Origin: Bacteroidota bacterium | GTDB lineage: Bacteria; Bacteroidota; Bacteroidia; Bacteroidales; F082 | Direction: 5' to 3' | Length of the DNA: 64,000 nucleotides | NCBI GenBank assembly: GCA_009773165.1 | Contig: WOUZ01000001.1 | Span: 496,001 to 560,000 of the forward strand | Part shown: in pieces, positions 31,877-41,312 of the stretch | How the letters are laid out: each line of letters opens with the position of its first letter | How positions within the stretch are numbered: the first letter of the stretch is position 1 | Translations under genes and position numbers: made by a program | Notes under the pieces: model-generated | The model's input: only the letters and a program-made list of their open reading frames with translations | Told to the model about the DNA's origin: nothing | Databases searched by the model: none

Positions 31877-33742
31877 CTAACGGCCTAAGAATACAGCCAA
31901 TACAGAAATATCAGATGGCGAAATACCACTTATACGTGATGCCTGGCCCAAGCTTGAAGGTTTAATTTTTGTAAGTTTTTCCCGGGCTTCATACGATAAG
32001 GATTGTAAAGCATGATAATCAAAATCAGATTTTAAACGCACATCTTCGAGCCGGGAAAGTTTATCTGCTATCTCACTTTCTTTTTGAATGTAACCTTCAT
32101 ATTTTATCAAAATCTCAGCAGCTTCAACTACTTCTAAGTCATATGAATCAAGATTCAGCTTTTCAGTTGGAATATGCTTTATAAGTTCCTTGATTGCAAT
32201 TTGAGGGCGTAGCAGCAGATTTGAAATACGTTGCTTTTGAGAGATGGTACTAGTGCCAGATTCTTCCAGGAACGTATTAACTTCAGCTGGGGTTAAACTA
32301 ATTTCATCGAGCAGTCGCCGAAGCTCTGCAATTTTATTTGTTTTATCAACAAGCAATTCATAACGATTCTGATCAGCAAGACCGAGTTTATACGACTTTT
32401 CGGTTAAGCGTGAATCTGCATTATCCTGGCGGAGGAGTATCCTGTATTCGGCTCTGCTTGTGAACATACGATACGGCTCATCGACACCTTTTGTAATTAA
32501 ATCGTCAATTAAAACACCAATATAAGCTTCCGATCTCCCGAGAATAAACGGGGCCTTTTCTTGAATTTTCAAATGAGCATTAATACCAGCCATTAGACCT
32601 TGAGCAGCCGCCTCTTCATAACCCGTTGTTCCATTAATTTGACCAGCAAAGTATAAATTCCTTATCAACTTTGTTTCCAGGGTGTGGTGTAGTTGTTCTG
32701 GGGGAAAATAATCATATTCTATCGCATAGCCTGGCCTGAAAATTTTTGCTCTTTCAAAACCTTCAATTTCACGCAATGCTTGCACCTGAATATAGTCAGG
32801 CAAGGAAGAGCTGAATCCATTCAAATAATACTCTATTGTATTCCAGCCTTCGGGTTCAACAAACAATTGATGTGCGTCCTTACCCGAAAATCGCTCAATT
32901 TTATCCTCGATACTTGGACAATAACGCGGCCCTATACCTTCAATCCTACCAGTAAACATAGGACTTAAATGAAATCCTGTTTTGAGTGTCTGATGGACTT
33001 TCTTAGATGTATATGCAATCCAGCAGCTTCTCTGCTTTTTGAGTATGGGACGCTCAAGGAATGAAAAACCATGAACTTCTTCATCGCCCTTTTGTTCAGT
33101 GAGCCTCGAGAAGTCAATGGTCCTTCCGTCAATTCTAACAGGGGTTCCTGTTTTCATTCGCTTCGCCTGGAAACCAAGTTCAACCAATTGCTCTGTAATT
33201 CCTTTGCTGGCTTTATCGCCCATTCGTCCCCCACCAAACGTTTTTTCTCCAATATGTATTAACCCGTTAAGGAATGTGCCATTTGTTAAAATAATTGATT
33301 TTGCTTCAATTCGCATTCCCATAGCTGTATGAACGCCTGCAACAGCACCATCATGTGTGATCAAACCAACAACTGTATCCTGCCAAAAGTCGAGATTATT
33401 TGTTTGTTCCAATTTGTTTCGCCATTCCAAAGAAAACTGCATTCGGTCACTTTGGGCTCGTGGACTCCACATTGCAGGTCCTTTCGACATATTCAACATT
33501 CTGAATTGAATCATTGTCTTATCCGTAACGATTCCTGAATAGCCCCCAAGCGCATCGATCTCACGAAGGATTTGACCCTTCGCAATTCCCCCCATGGCAG
33601 GATTGCACGACATCTGAGCGATAGTTTGTAGATTCATAGTAATAAGCAATACCTTACTACCCAAATTAGCAGCAGCTGCGGCGGCTTCAGAACCAGCATG
33701 ACCAGCACCAACTACAATAACATCATATTTTTCAAAAAGCAT
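31877..33742 (-). CDS. mnmG: tRNA uridine-5-carboxymethylaminomethyl modification enzyme MnmG (GidA)
   Basis: With MnmE it installs the cmnm5 group on wobble uridine of certain tRNAs. The 621 residues have the FAD-binding start YDVIVVGAGHAGSEAAAAAA, the signatures SCNPAMGGIAKG and DALGG, GTFLNGLIHIGEKTFGGGRMGD, and AGQINGTTGYEEAAAQGLMAGINA. Length is typical. The gene is flanked on both sides by parS sites, consistent with the common location of gidA close to the origin. Downstream, the methyltransferase gene follows on the same strand. Confidence 0.97.
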   Translation of the reverse strand: MLFEKYDVIVVGAGHAGSEAAAAAANLGSKVLLITMNLQTIAQMSCNPAMGGIAKGQILREIDALGGYSGIVTDKTMIQFRMLNMSKGPAMWSPRAQSDRMQFSLEWRNKLEQTNNLDFWQDTVVGLITHDGAVAGVHTAMGMRIEAKSIILTNGTFLNGLIHIGEKTFGGGRMGDKASKGITEQLVELGFQAKRMKTGTPVRIDGRTIDFSRLTEQKGDEEVHGFSFLERPILKKQRSCWIAYTSKKVHQTLKTGFHLSPMFTGRIEGIGPRYCPSIEDKIERFSGKDAHQLFVEPEGWNTIEYYLNGFSSSLPDYIQVQALREIEGFERAKIFRPGYAIEYDYFPPEQLHHTLETKLIRNLYFAGQINGTTGYEEAAAQGLMAGINAHLKIQEKAPFILGRSEAYIGVLIDDLITKGVDEPYRMFTSRAEYRILLRQDNADSRLTEKSYKLGLADQNRYELLVDKTNKIAELRRLLDEISLTPAEVNTFLEESGTSTISQKQRISNLLLRPQIAIKELIKHIPTEKLNLDSYDLEVVEAAEILIKYEGYIQKESEIADKLSRLEDVRLKSDFDYHALQSLSYEAREKLTKIKPSSLGQASRISGISPSDISVLAVFLGR

Positions 33743-33750
33743 AATGAGTA

Positions 33751-33766
33751 TGTTTCACGTGAAACG
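33751..33766. promoter_or_regulatory. parS site 2 (ParB/Spo0J binding)
   Basis: TGTTTCACGTGAAACG contains the perfect palindrome GTTTCACGTGAAAC and differs at one outer base from the 16-bp consensus. It sits 9 bases upstream of the mnmG start codon, so ParB binding could also affect mnmG expression. Confidence 0.88.
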
Positions 33767-33794
33767 GAAGTATAAGTTCTTGATTTTAAACAAT

Positions 33795-34211
33795 TCAAGA
33801 GCGCAAAGATAAGCAATAATTTTCTTGCCTTCTCATCTCTGCTTCATCAGTCTTGGTTTTGTCTTTGTATCCCAATAAATGAAGCACACCATGTATCATT
33901 ACACGATGAATTTCTTCAATGCTTGCAATACCTAAAAGTTTGGAATTTTCCAGAATTCGATCAACGCTAACATACATCTCTCCACCAATAAAATCATTGG
34001 ATTCAGATAAATCAAACGTTATAATATCTGTGAAAGTATCATGTTCAAGATGCTTTAGATTCATCTCAAATAAAAATTGATCACTACAGAATAAAAAAAA
34101 GACCTCGCCAGTCTTTTTTCCAAAGGATTGTATAACTCTTTCTACCCATCCCCTGACTTCTTCAAAATTGTCAAAAGGAACCGGAGTGTCTATTGCTAAA
34201 AATTGAATCAT
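33795..34211 (-). CDS. ybeY: Endoribonuclease YbeY (rRNA maturation)
   Basis: This 138-residue metalloprotein of the UPF0054 family acts in 16S rRNA 3' maturation and ribosome quality control. The metal motif is HGVLHLLGYKD at 107-117. The first two histidines are present, and Asp117 occupies the place of the third His of the classical HGxLHLxGYDH, a change I believe is usual in this phylum. The preceding TDIITFDLSE segment (61-70) is the family core. The start overlaps the stop of the upstream gene by 4 bases. Confidence 0.93.
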   Translation of the reverse strand: MIQFLAIDTPVPFDNFEEVRGWVERVIQSFGKKTGEVFFLFCSDQFLFEMNLKHLEHDTFTDIITFDLSESNDFIGGEMYVSVDRILENSKLLGIASIEEIHRVMIHGVLHLLGYKDKTKTDEAEMRRQENYCLSLRS

Positions 34212-34648
34212 GTTGATCTAGCATGTTTCTTATTGTTTCCCAAATAACCCATAAGCTGATGCCTGCGATTTACTGATAATTGTTGTGAAAGACTTGGGTT
34301 CAAAATCTCAAAACCTAAAAGAAAATCATCATCATTCCAAACCCAATTATTTGCGAGGCGATATAGCATTGAATCGGTATTGTCCTCCATCCACCGTTGA
34401 ACTTTGTTAAAAGAATCTTTTCCCAAATACCAATTACACCACAAACAATCTGTTTGAGAATTTATCTGTAAGTTAAGAGTTTCATTCGCACCTGCAGAAC
34501 AAGCAATTTCAAAAATTCGATCACTTACAACCAAAAGAACGCCTGAAAGAGCTGAATCAAGACAAACCTGATCAGAAAATGACTCTACAAAATGTTCTAA
34601 CTTGTTGATATTCTGTTTATTATTTAATATTTCCAGATTGCTTTTCAT
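34208..34648 (-). CDS. Degenerate RsbW-like (GHKL ATPase fold) protein, tentative
   Basis: The 146-residue protein is not firmly recognised. Position between DUF4175 and ybeY is where Bacteroidota usually encode a small ATP-binding anti-sigma-type protein. The N-terminal half (SNLEILNNKQNINKLEHFVE, then DSALSGVLLVVSDRIFEIAC) follows the RsbW helix pattern. The conserved Asn of the N box (normally NA-x-x-H) is missing, replaced by FEIACSAGANE, and no clear G1 motif remains. It probably does not bind ATP in the normal way. It overlaps ybeY by 4 bases and follows DUF4175 by 7 bases, so it is expressed with both. Confidence 0.55.
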   Translation of the reverse strand: MKSNLEILNNKQNINKLEHFVESFSDQVCLDSALSGVLLVVSDRIFEIACSAGANETLNLQINSQTDCLWCNWYLGKDSFNKVQRWMEDNTDSMLYRLANNWVWNDDDFLLGFEILNPSLSQQLSVNRRHQLMGYLGNNKKHARST

Positions 34649-34655
34649 ACAAATA

Positions 34656-37600
34656 TTACTTATTCGATTTCATAAAATAATCGTTTACCAAACGCTTGTA
34701 AAAAGGCTGCAAGTCAATCGGATTTGTACGAAGTGTCTCTTTTTGCCTTTCAAGCATTCTATTATACTCAGGAATTTCCTCAGGGTTACTTAAATTTTTT
34801 CCTTTAAATTCTTCCGACTCTCTTCGTTCTTCCTTATCACGTTCTTTTTGAGCCTTTTCTGATTCGAGTAAGCGAACAACAATTTCATTATTCATCTCCA
34901 ACAATTGCTGATTCAAGCGCTTATTCACCAATCCTTCCTCGAACTTTTCCATTTCTTCCAATACTTTGTTTAAACCTCCATCTCCTGTTTGTCCTTCCGA
35001 TTTTAGGTCGTCTATCATGCGCTTTAGTTCGTTTCGGAGTGCTTCCTGCTGAGCTGCCATTCGAGCCATTTCTTCACTCAAACCTTTTCCCTGTCCTTTA
35101 CCCTTTCCTTGCTTTCCCTCCATAGCTTCCTTTAGTTGTTTGCCCAATGATTCCTGCATTTCCCTCATGTTCTGCAAACCCTTTCCGGGAGATGGGTTTT
35201 TACCTTTGCCCTTACCTTTTCCTTGCTGTGGGCTTGGCATTCCCATGCTTTCCTGCATGTTCTTCAATGCTTCGGCTAACATCAAAGCAAGGTTATTCAT
35301 ACTCATCATGCTAAATTGCTGAGCACTGACTGCATTTGGAGTAAAGCGGTCTTTCATGGATTGTTGCGCCTCTTCTATCTTCCGCTTTATAGTACTTACT
35401 TCAGTGAATACAAAACTTTCGATCATTGGCTGTCGTTTACCCAAAGCTACCAATGAATCTTCAATTACTCTAAATGACTCAGTAATCGTTCCCTGTTGTT
35501 TCATCAAATCTGCATAAGAGGGATCATCACGTTTGAGTTGACTTAAGTTTCTCATAAGTGACTCCTGACTCATCGAAACCCGCATAAGATTTTCCAATAA
35601 AAACCTAAGCGAAGCAGCGTCTTCAGCAGTTTGTTCCTGCTCGCTTTGCTGCATCATCAAGTCTAATTGTTTGCTAAGCTCCTCCATTTTTTCTGCAGCT
35701 GATTTCTGACTATTACCCGATTGCTTTTTTTTATTCTGTTCCAGTTGCTGCTTCCCAGACTCCATTTCCTTGCTTATTTCTTTCTCAGCTTCTTTTGTTT
35801 CTTTAAGCTCGAAAGGCTCTTCAAGTCCACTATTCTGATCTCTTAATGAATCCAATTTATTCATTTCCTCATCAAACTTCTTTTGTATCTCATCTAGCTT
35901 ACTACTCAGTTGCTCTTTCTTCTCATCAGAATTAGTGGTTTTATCGGCATTCTCTTTTAGTTCATCTGATAATTTTTTCAAATCATCAATTAATTTGTTC
36001 ATTTCCTTTTCTACCTGAAGTTGCTGTAACAATGAAAGGTTTCTGTCGAGCATTTTTTCCATGTCTTCGTTCGACATCTCCATCTTCTTGAGCATTTCCG
36101 AAAGTTGATCCTTATTCATTTCTTCCATCATCTTCTGAAGTTCCTCCATCATCTGACGTATATCCTCCGGAATGACTTTTTCCAACAGATCATCAATGCG
36201 AGCCTGTTTTTCAAGCATCCTTTCATTCATTAAATCATGATCCCGATTAAATTCATTAAGCTTTTCGCGCTCTTGTGTGATATCCTGAATCTCCGATTCC
36301 AGGTTCTTTTGCTTTTCTAACAACTGCTTCAGTTGTTGTTTATCGTTCCAGTCGAGATCTTTTTTCAGCATCATTTTCTTGTTCATTGCAGCAGCTTCAT
36401 CTTTTAATTCAGCAGCCTCTTTTAACGCTGATTCCAAACGATCGGTTAATTCATCCTCCTTTTTACCTGCCAATGAATCCAAGGCTTCGATTGAGGTAAG
36501 TTCAAAAGAAAAGAGAGCAGACAACGACGATTTTGGTCCACTGATGCGGTCATTATCTGTTACCTGAAATTGAATAGTTACTTTTTGCCCAGGCATAGCT
36601 CCGATAGAATCCGTATTAAACGAATAAAAGAATTCCTGCCTGAGTTCTTTTGAATTAAAAGGAAGTTCTGTTTTAATTGTCTTAATTGCTTCTTCTTTGT
36701 CTTGCTCGAAAACCTGTGTGTGCAATAACAAATTGGTAAATCCATAATCATCGCTGATGATTCCCGTAAAATAATTCTGTTTCTGAATAATTTCTTCTTT
36801 CAATTGTGTCGCTTGTATAACAGGAAATTCATCACCGATGACATCCATTTGAATCGAAACACCTTCTCTGTTCGAACTGTAAATATTCAATGGAACTATT
36901 GTTACTGTCTGTTGTTTTAGTAGTTGAAATGAAAACTCGGCCAAGCCTTCAGATGTAAGTATTTCCTTACTTGTAGAATCTGCCTGAATAAGTACCCGCT
37001 CAGTATCTTTTGTGTAAAAACTCCACTCAATTACAGAACCTACCGGCAAACTTAGATAAGTCATGTCTTTAAAAGTCTCACTCATTCTATCCATATATGA
37101 AGGAAACACCACATTGGCACGATAACTCAATAATAAAGGTTTTGGCCTGACAACGAGTGTTAATAACCCACTTTTATATTCCCCCCCGCTGATCACAAAA
37201 TCGAGGGTAGCCCCTACCCTTTTGAACGTATGTGTTCTAATATTTAATGATTCAGCAAGCATTTCATACCTTGTTCCGTTGCTTTGAATGTAAAATTTTT
37301 CAGGAATCTCATCTCCAGTTACCTCAATTTCAATTATATAATCTTCATTTTGAAGTACTTCCAATCTATCTGATTGAATCTCAACCGTAAAAGGAAGTGG
37401 TTTGGAGTAGGTTTCATTATAGGTAATGATACGCTGAGATGGTTGCTTCACAATTGAAGGGAAAAAAAGCAAAAGCAACAAGAGGATACCAACAGGAATG
37501 CTGCTATATTTCAAAAAACGAAGGTTTTCTTTATTCGTAACCGCTGACGAAAAAGATAAAACGGAAAGTGCTTCTGATTTTTGTTGGATAGCAGCAAGTA

Positions 37601-37988
37601 GGAGCTCATCATCTTTTTTGCTTTGCTGCAAACTATCACGAAGCTGAAGGGTATTCAATAACCGGTCGTTCACCTGATCAGGAAAATGTGCTCCAATAAT
37701 TTTTGCAGCTTCCTTAATAGACATCGATTTGTGATAACGTACCAATTTAATTATCGGAATGACGATATAGAAAACCAGTACTAACAAAAACATGGTCAAA
37801 AAGCTATAAAACATGGCCATGCGGGCCCATGTTGGAAGAAAGGCGAAAAACTCTATAAAGTTGTAAATCAAAAATGTTGAAGAAACTAAAAGTACAGCGA
37901 AAAGAATACCTTTATGCAGGCGATTTCGAAAGTACTTTTTTATAAATTGCTCAATATTTTTGACTAAAAGTGTGTCAAAATCATTCAT
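34656..37988 (-). CDS. DUF4175 family membrane protein with long coiled coil
   Basis: This 1110-residue protein has three membrane segments (about 27-47, 58-80 and 155-172). A beta-rich extracytoplasmic region runs from about 185 to 500, followed by a very long charged helical region rich in Glu, Lys, Gln and Met (about 505-1080). The latter includes a Gly/Lys stretch (QQGKGKGKGKNPSPGKGLQN near 955). The architecture and the neighbouring ybeY and mnmG match DUF4175 of Bacteroidota. Its function is unknown; an envelope scaffolding role would be a guess. Confidence 0.85.
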   Translation of the reverse strand: MNDFDTLLVKNIEQFIKKYFRNRLHKGILFAVLLVSSTFLIYNFIEFFAFLPTWARMAMFYSFLTMFLLVLVFYIVIPIIKLVRYHKSMSIKEAAKIIGAHFPDQVNDRLLNTLQLRDSLQQSKKDDELLLAAIQQKSEALSVLSFSSAVTNKENLRFLKYSSIPVGILLLLLLFFPSIVKQPSQRIITYNETYSKPLPFTVEIQSDRLEVLQNEDYIIEIEVTGDEIPEKFYIQSNGTRYEMLAESLNIRTHTFKRVGATLDFVISGGEYKSGLLTLVVRPKPLLLSYRANVVFPSYMDRMSETFKDMTYLSLPVGSVIEWSFYTKDTERVLIQADSTSKEILTSEGLAEFSFQLLKQQTVTIVPLNIYSSNREGVSIQMDVIGDEFPVIQATQLKEEIIQKQNYFTGIISDDYGFTNLLLHTQVFEQDKEEAIKTIKTELPFNSKELRQEFFYSFNTDSIGAMPGQKVTIQFQVTDNDRISGPKSSLSALFSFELTSIEALDSLAGKKEDELTDRLESALKEAAELKDEAAAMNKKMMLKKDLDWNDKQQLKQLLEKQKNLESEIQDITQEREKLNEFNRDHDLMNERMLEKQARIDDLLEKVIPEDIRQMMEELQKMMEEMNKDQLSEMLKKMEMSNEDMEKMLDRNLSLLQQLQVEKEMNKLIDDLKKLSDELKENADKTTNSDEKKEQLSSKLDEIQKKFDEEMNKLDSLRDQNSGLEEPFELKETKEAEKEISKEMESGKQQLEQNKKKQSGNSQKSAAEKMEELSKQLDLMMQQSEQEQTAEDAASLRFLLENLMRVSMSQESLMRNLSQLKRDDPSYADLMKQQGTITESFRVIEDSLVALGKRQPMIESFVFTEVSTIKRKIEEAQQSMKDRFTPNAVSAQQFSMMSMNNLALMLAEALKNMQESMGMPSPQQGKGKGKGKNPSPGKGLQNMREMQESLGKQLKEAMEGKQGKGKGQGKGLSEEMARMAAQQEALRNELKRMIDDLKSEGQTGDGGLNKVLEEMEKFEEGLVNKRLNQQLLEMNNEIVVRLLESEKAQKERDKEERRESEEFKGKNLSNPEEIPEYNRMLERQKETLRTNPIDLQPFYKRLVNDYFMKSNK

Positions 37989-38100
37989 TTTATATAAAAA
38001 TAGGCTAATGCACCCTACAGTATAGCAAGGATTATTACTTTAGCCGGCAAATATAACACGAGTTCGGTCAGGGAATTCAAAAATACAATTATTAGATTTT

Positions 38101-40068
38101 ATGAAAAAGCTATTTTTAACATTGTTTACATTATTAAGTCTCATTTCCTATACACAACAAAGCGAGGTTCATGTACATGATCGCCACTGCCGCCACTATC
38201 CCGAGCAAACGGATACTCCCAAGTTTGCATGGCGTAGTGATTGGCAAAGTCAATTAGTTCACAATTACGATGTTAACTTCTATTTTTTAGACATAGAAGT
38301 CTCAAATATGAATATCAATGTGAGCGGCGTTGTTGAAATACAAGGTAAGGTAGTAGCACCACTTCTCGACACGTTCGCTTTTGAACTCATTCAGTCAATG
38401 AATGTTACGGCATTTACATTCAACGGGGTTTCTTATACTCAATTTACCCGTGAAGGCGACAATGTTCTTGTTCCGGTAGCTTCTCTACCTCAGGGAGAAT
38501 CATTTATTGCACGCATTACTTATGGTGGTACTCCTCCAACGGGAGGATTTTTTGCAGGTGTAACAAACGCTTACAGCAGTGTGTTTCAAAAAAATGTGAC
38601 CTGGACTTTATCTGAACCTTTTTCGGCTAAAAGCTGGTTTCCATGTAAACAGGATCTTCCCGATAAAGCAGATTCCGTTTGGGTTTTCCTTACTACTCCC
38701 ATTGGAACAAAAGCTGGATCACAAGGCTTGCTAACCAATGTCACAACGCTCCCAAGTGGAAAACCAAGGTATGAATGGAAATCAAATTATCCAACTGCAT
38801 ATTACCTTATTTCGTTTGCAGTAGCTGATTACCAGGAATATAACGTGTATGCTAAACCCGCTGAACTTCAGGGAGATTCCATCTTAGTTCAAAATTTTGT
38901 CTACAACCACCCCAATTTTCTGCCACAATATCAAAACAGCATCAACGCTGTTGTTCCAATGATTGAATTGTTTTCAGATATTTATAAGCTCTACCCCTTT
39001 TACGAAGAAAAATATGGTCACTGCATCTCTCAACTTGGTGGAGGTATGGAGCATCAAACAATGACAACACTAGGAAGCCTTGGTTTCAATCTCGTTGCTC
39101 ATGAGCTCGGACATATGTGGTTTGGCGACAATGTAACCTGCGCAACATGGAGTGATATTTGGATCAATGAAGGTTTCGCTACCTATAGTAATTACCTGGC
39201 ACAGGAAATGATCAACGGATGGAACGCTGGTCAATCATTTATGATAGGAACACAAAACAATGTGACATCACAAAACGGAGGAAGTGTTTATGTTCCACCA
39301 ACGGAGGTAACGCAAGAAAATGTGTGGCGTATTTTCAACGGACGTCTATCTTACGACAAAGGTGCTGCTATTATTCACACACTGAGGCACGAAATAAATA
39401 ATGACGATCTTTTCTTTCAGGTAATGAACACTTTCCAAAATCAGTTTGCCGACAGTACTGCAACCGGCGATGATTTTAGAATGGTAGCCGAAGCTGTTAC
39501 TGGAATGGATTTTGAACAATTTTTTGATCAGTGGTACTATGGCGAAGGTTTTCCACGATATGCTATTGAGTGGTACATGGAGGGTCAAAATGTACATTTG
39601 AATGTTACTCAAACAACCTCCTCTTCTACCCCACTTTTCAAAATGACATTAGACTACAAACTAACATTCATCGACGGAACATCTACTGTTGTGAGGCTTT
39701 ATCAAGATGCCAACCTGAACCAATTTAACGTACCTGTTGATAAAGAAGTAGTTGCTGTGGCTGTTGATCCGGATAACTGGACTTTCGAAAAAGTAAACAG
39801 TATTCTTGTTACAGTTCCACAAACTGAAAATTCAGCCTATTTCACTTACGGCCCAAACCCTGTTAACGATAAGCTTAATGTATACTTATTAAACAGTAAT
39901 AACTCAAATTACAAGTTGTTTCTTACCGACTTAAGCGGGAAAGTTGTTCTTCATCAGTCATTTTCTGAAATGCAGTATCAGCTTGATTTAAGTGATTTGG
40001 CTAGTGGATCATACCTGCTGAAAATAACAGACGGATCGAATAGTTTCACCAGAAAAATAGTGCGCTAA
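38101..40068 (+). CDS. Secreted M1 family metallopeptidase with T9SS sorting domain
   Basis: This zinc aminopeptidase-like protein has 655 residues. It has a signal peptide (MKKLFLTLFTLLSLISYTQQ), the substrate-binding GGGMEH motif near 313, the zinc motif HELGH with His334, Glu335 and His338, and the third ligand Glu357 in INEGFATY. The final 75 residues (FTYGPNPVNDKLNVYL to SFTRKIVR) form a T9SS type A sorting domain, so it should be exported through SprA and attached to or released from the cell surface. It is the first of three tandem T9SS cargo genes. Confidence 0.92.
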   Translation: MKKLFLTLFTLLSLISYTQQSEVHVHDRHCRHYPEQTDTPKFAWRSDWQSQLVHNYDVNFYFLDIEVSNMNINVSGVVEIQGKVVAPLLDTFAFELIQSMNVTAFTFNGVSYTQFTREGDNVLVPVASLPQGESFIARITYGGTPPTGGFFAGVTNAYSSVFQKNVTWTLSEPFSAKSWFPCKQDLPDKADSVWVFLTTPIGTKAGSQGLLTNVTTLPSGKPRYEWKSNYPTAYYLISFAVADYQEYNVYAKPAELQGDSILVQNFVYNHPNFLPQYQNSINAVVPMIELFSDIYKLYPFYEEKYGHCISQLGGGMEHQTMTTLGSLGFNLVAHELGHMWFGDNVTCATWSDIWINEGFATYSNYLAQEMINGWNAGQSFMIGTQNNVTSQNGGSVYVPPTEVTQENVWRIFNGRLSYDKGAAIIHTLRHEINNDDLFFQVMNTFQNQFADSTATGDDFRMVAEAVTGMDFEQFFDQWYYGEGFPRYAIEWYMEGQNVHLNVTQTTSSSTPLFKMTLDYKLTFIDGTSTVVRLYQDANLNQFNVPVDKEVVAVAVDPDNWTFEKVNSILVTVPQTENSAYFTYGPNPVNDKLNVYLLNSNNSNYKLFLTDLSGKVVLHQSFSEMQYQLDLSDLASGSYLLKITDGSNSFTRKIVR

Positions 40069-40193
40069 CCGAATTGTTTCACTTTTAAGTCTAAAGTAAT
40101 TCACGTGTAACTATAGTTCTAATGTATTCATATTTAACTTATTAGAAAGAAACAAAACGTTAGCATGGTTTAATTTTCAACACATCTAAAACC

Positions 40194-41225
40194 ATGAAAC
40201 AATTCTTATTTCTTCTCATTGTGCTGTCTTCATCTATTGGTATGAAGGCTCAAAATCCATCTGACTGCACTGTTCCTTATGAGTTGTCGACCTTTTACGA
40301 GCGAGATATTAAAAGTCTAGCCTTGAAACGTATGGAGCAGCTCAATAGCAGTGATCGGGCTTTCATTCGCATTCCGAATGCCTGGCAAGATACAATTGCC
40401 GAAGGAATGGCAGCTATACTTCAGGCCAATTTTGCCGAAAGTGACTCGGTATTTAATTTCTATTGTGTACATGATAACACCTCCCCTCTCCAGATTTACA
40501 ACGGACTTCTGATTCAGGTCGATCTTTCATATCCATGGACACAAGCCTGGCAAAACCTCAACACCCTAACCGGAAATGCCTATATCGACACGTTAACTTC
40601 ACGTTATCATCTGGAAGTTAGCGAGTTTTTCGATTGGAGTTTCGCTGATTATGCTTTGTTACACACCGATTCACTTTGGAATATTTATGCTCTTATTGAT
40701 AGTCTGGTTATTGAACCGGGTATTATTAGCGGCGAACCAAATGCTCTTATTGGTACTGCCGGAAAAATAGTCTACGACAAAATAGGTGAAAATCGCTATT
40801 ACGATTTTTATTTTCAGTTTAACGACTGTTTCGACGGCTGCGATAATTACCACAAATGGAAATTTAAAGTGTATGAGGATTGCTCAGTGGAATATCTCGG
40901 ATTCGAAGATTTTGGATTCTTTGGTATTGAGCCATTGCCGCCGGCAGTTAATTGCAATATCTATACCTCATTAAGTAATCAACCTGAACAATCCTCTCCA
41001 AATGTTTATCCTAATCCCACAGAAGGTTATTTTTGGCTTGAATTAGGTTCATTTTCGCAATATCCTGTTGATTTTGAGATATTTAATATCCTTGGCAGCA
41101 GCATTGCAACAGGTCGTATCGAAGAGGAAAATCAAGTCATTAACATTTCAGATTTACCAACAGGATTGTATTTCATAAAAACAGAAAACAGTAAAACACA
41201 CATAATCAAGCTACTGAAAAAATAA
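40194..41225 (+). CDS. Secreted protein of unknown function with T9SS sorting domain
   Basis: The 343-residue protein has a signal peptide (MKQFLFLLIVLSSSIGMKAQ), a central region that I do not recognise (two Cys in FNDCFDGCDNYHKW, near 205-220), and a C-terminal sorting domain starting SSPNVYPNPTEGYFWLELG and ending HIIKLLKK. It follows the M1 peptidase after 125 bases. It is exported by T9SS, but no catalytic motif is apparent. Confidence 0.82.
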   Translation: MKQFLFLLIVLSSSIGMKAQNPSDCTVPYELSTFYERDIKSLALKRMEQLNSSDRAFIRIPNAWQDTIAEGMAAILQANFAESDSVFNFYCVHDNTSPLQIYNGLLIQVDLSYPWTQAWQNLNTLTGNAYIDTLTSRYHLEVSEFFDWSFADYALLHTDSLWNIYALIDSLVIEPGIISGEPNALIGTAGKIVYDKIGENRYYDFYFQFNDCFDGCDNYHKWKFKVYEDCSVEYLGFEDFGFFGIEPLPPAVNCNIYTSLSNQPEQSSPNVYPNPTEGYFWLELGSFSQYPVDFEIFNILGSSIATGRIEEENQVINISDLPTGLYFIKTENSKTHIIKLLKK

Positions 41226-41312
41226 TATTTATATTTCTGATTATTAAATCCTTAAAGCAATCGAACATTTTTCAGCAAACGTTTGTTTAACTGCTAATTA
41301 ACTCATATTACC

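Noticed and set aside
40099-40116. Third parS site (TTCACGTGTAAC)
   Set aside because: It matches only 11 of 14 core bases and breaks the palindrome.
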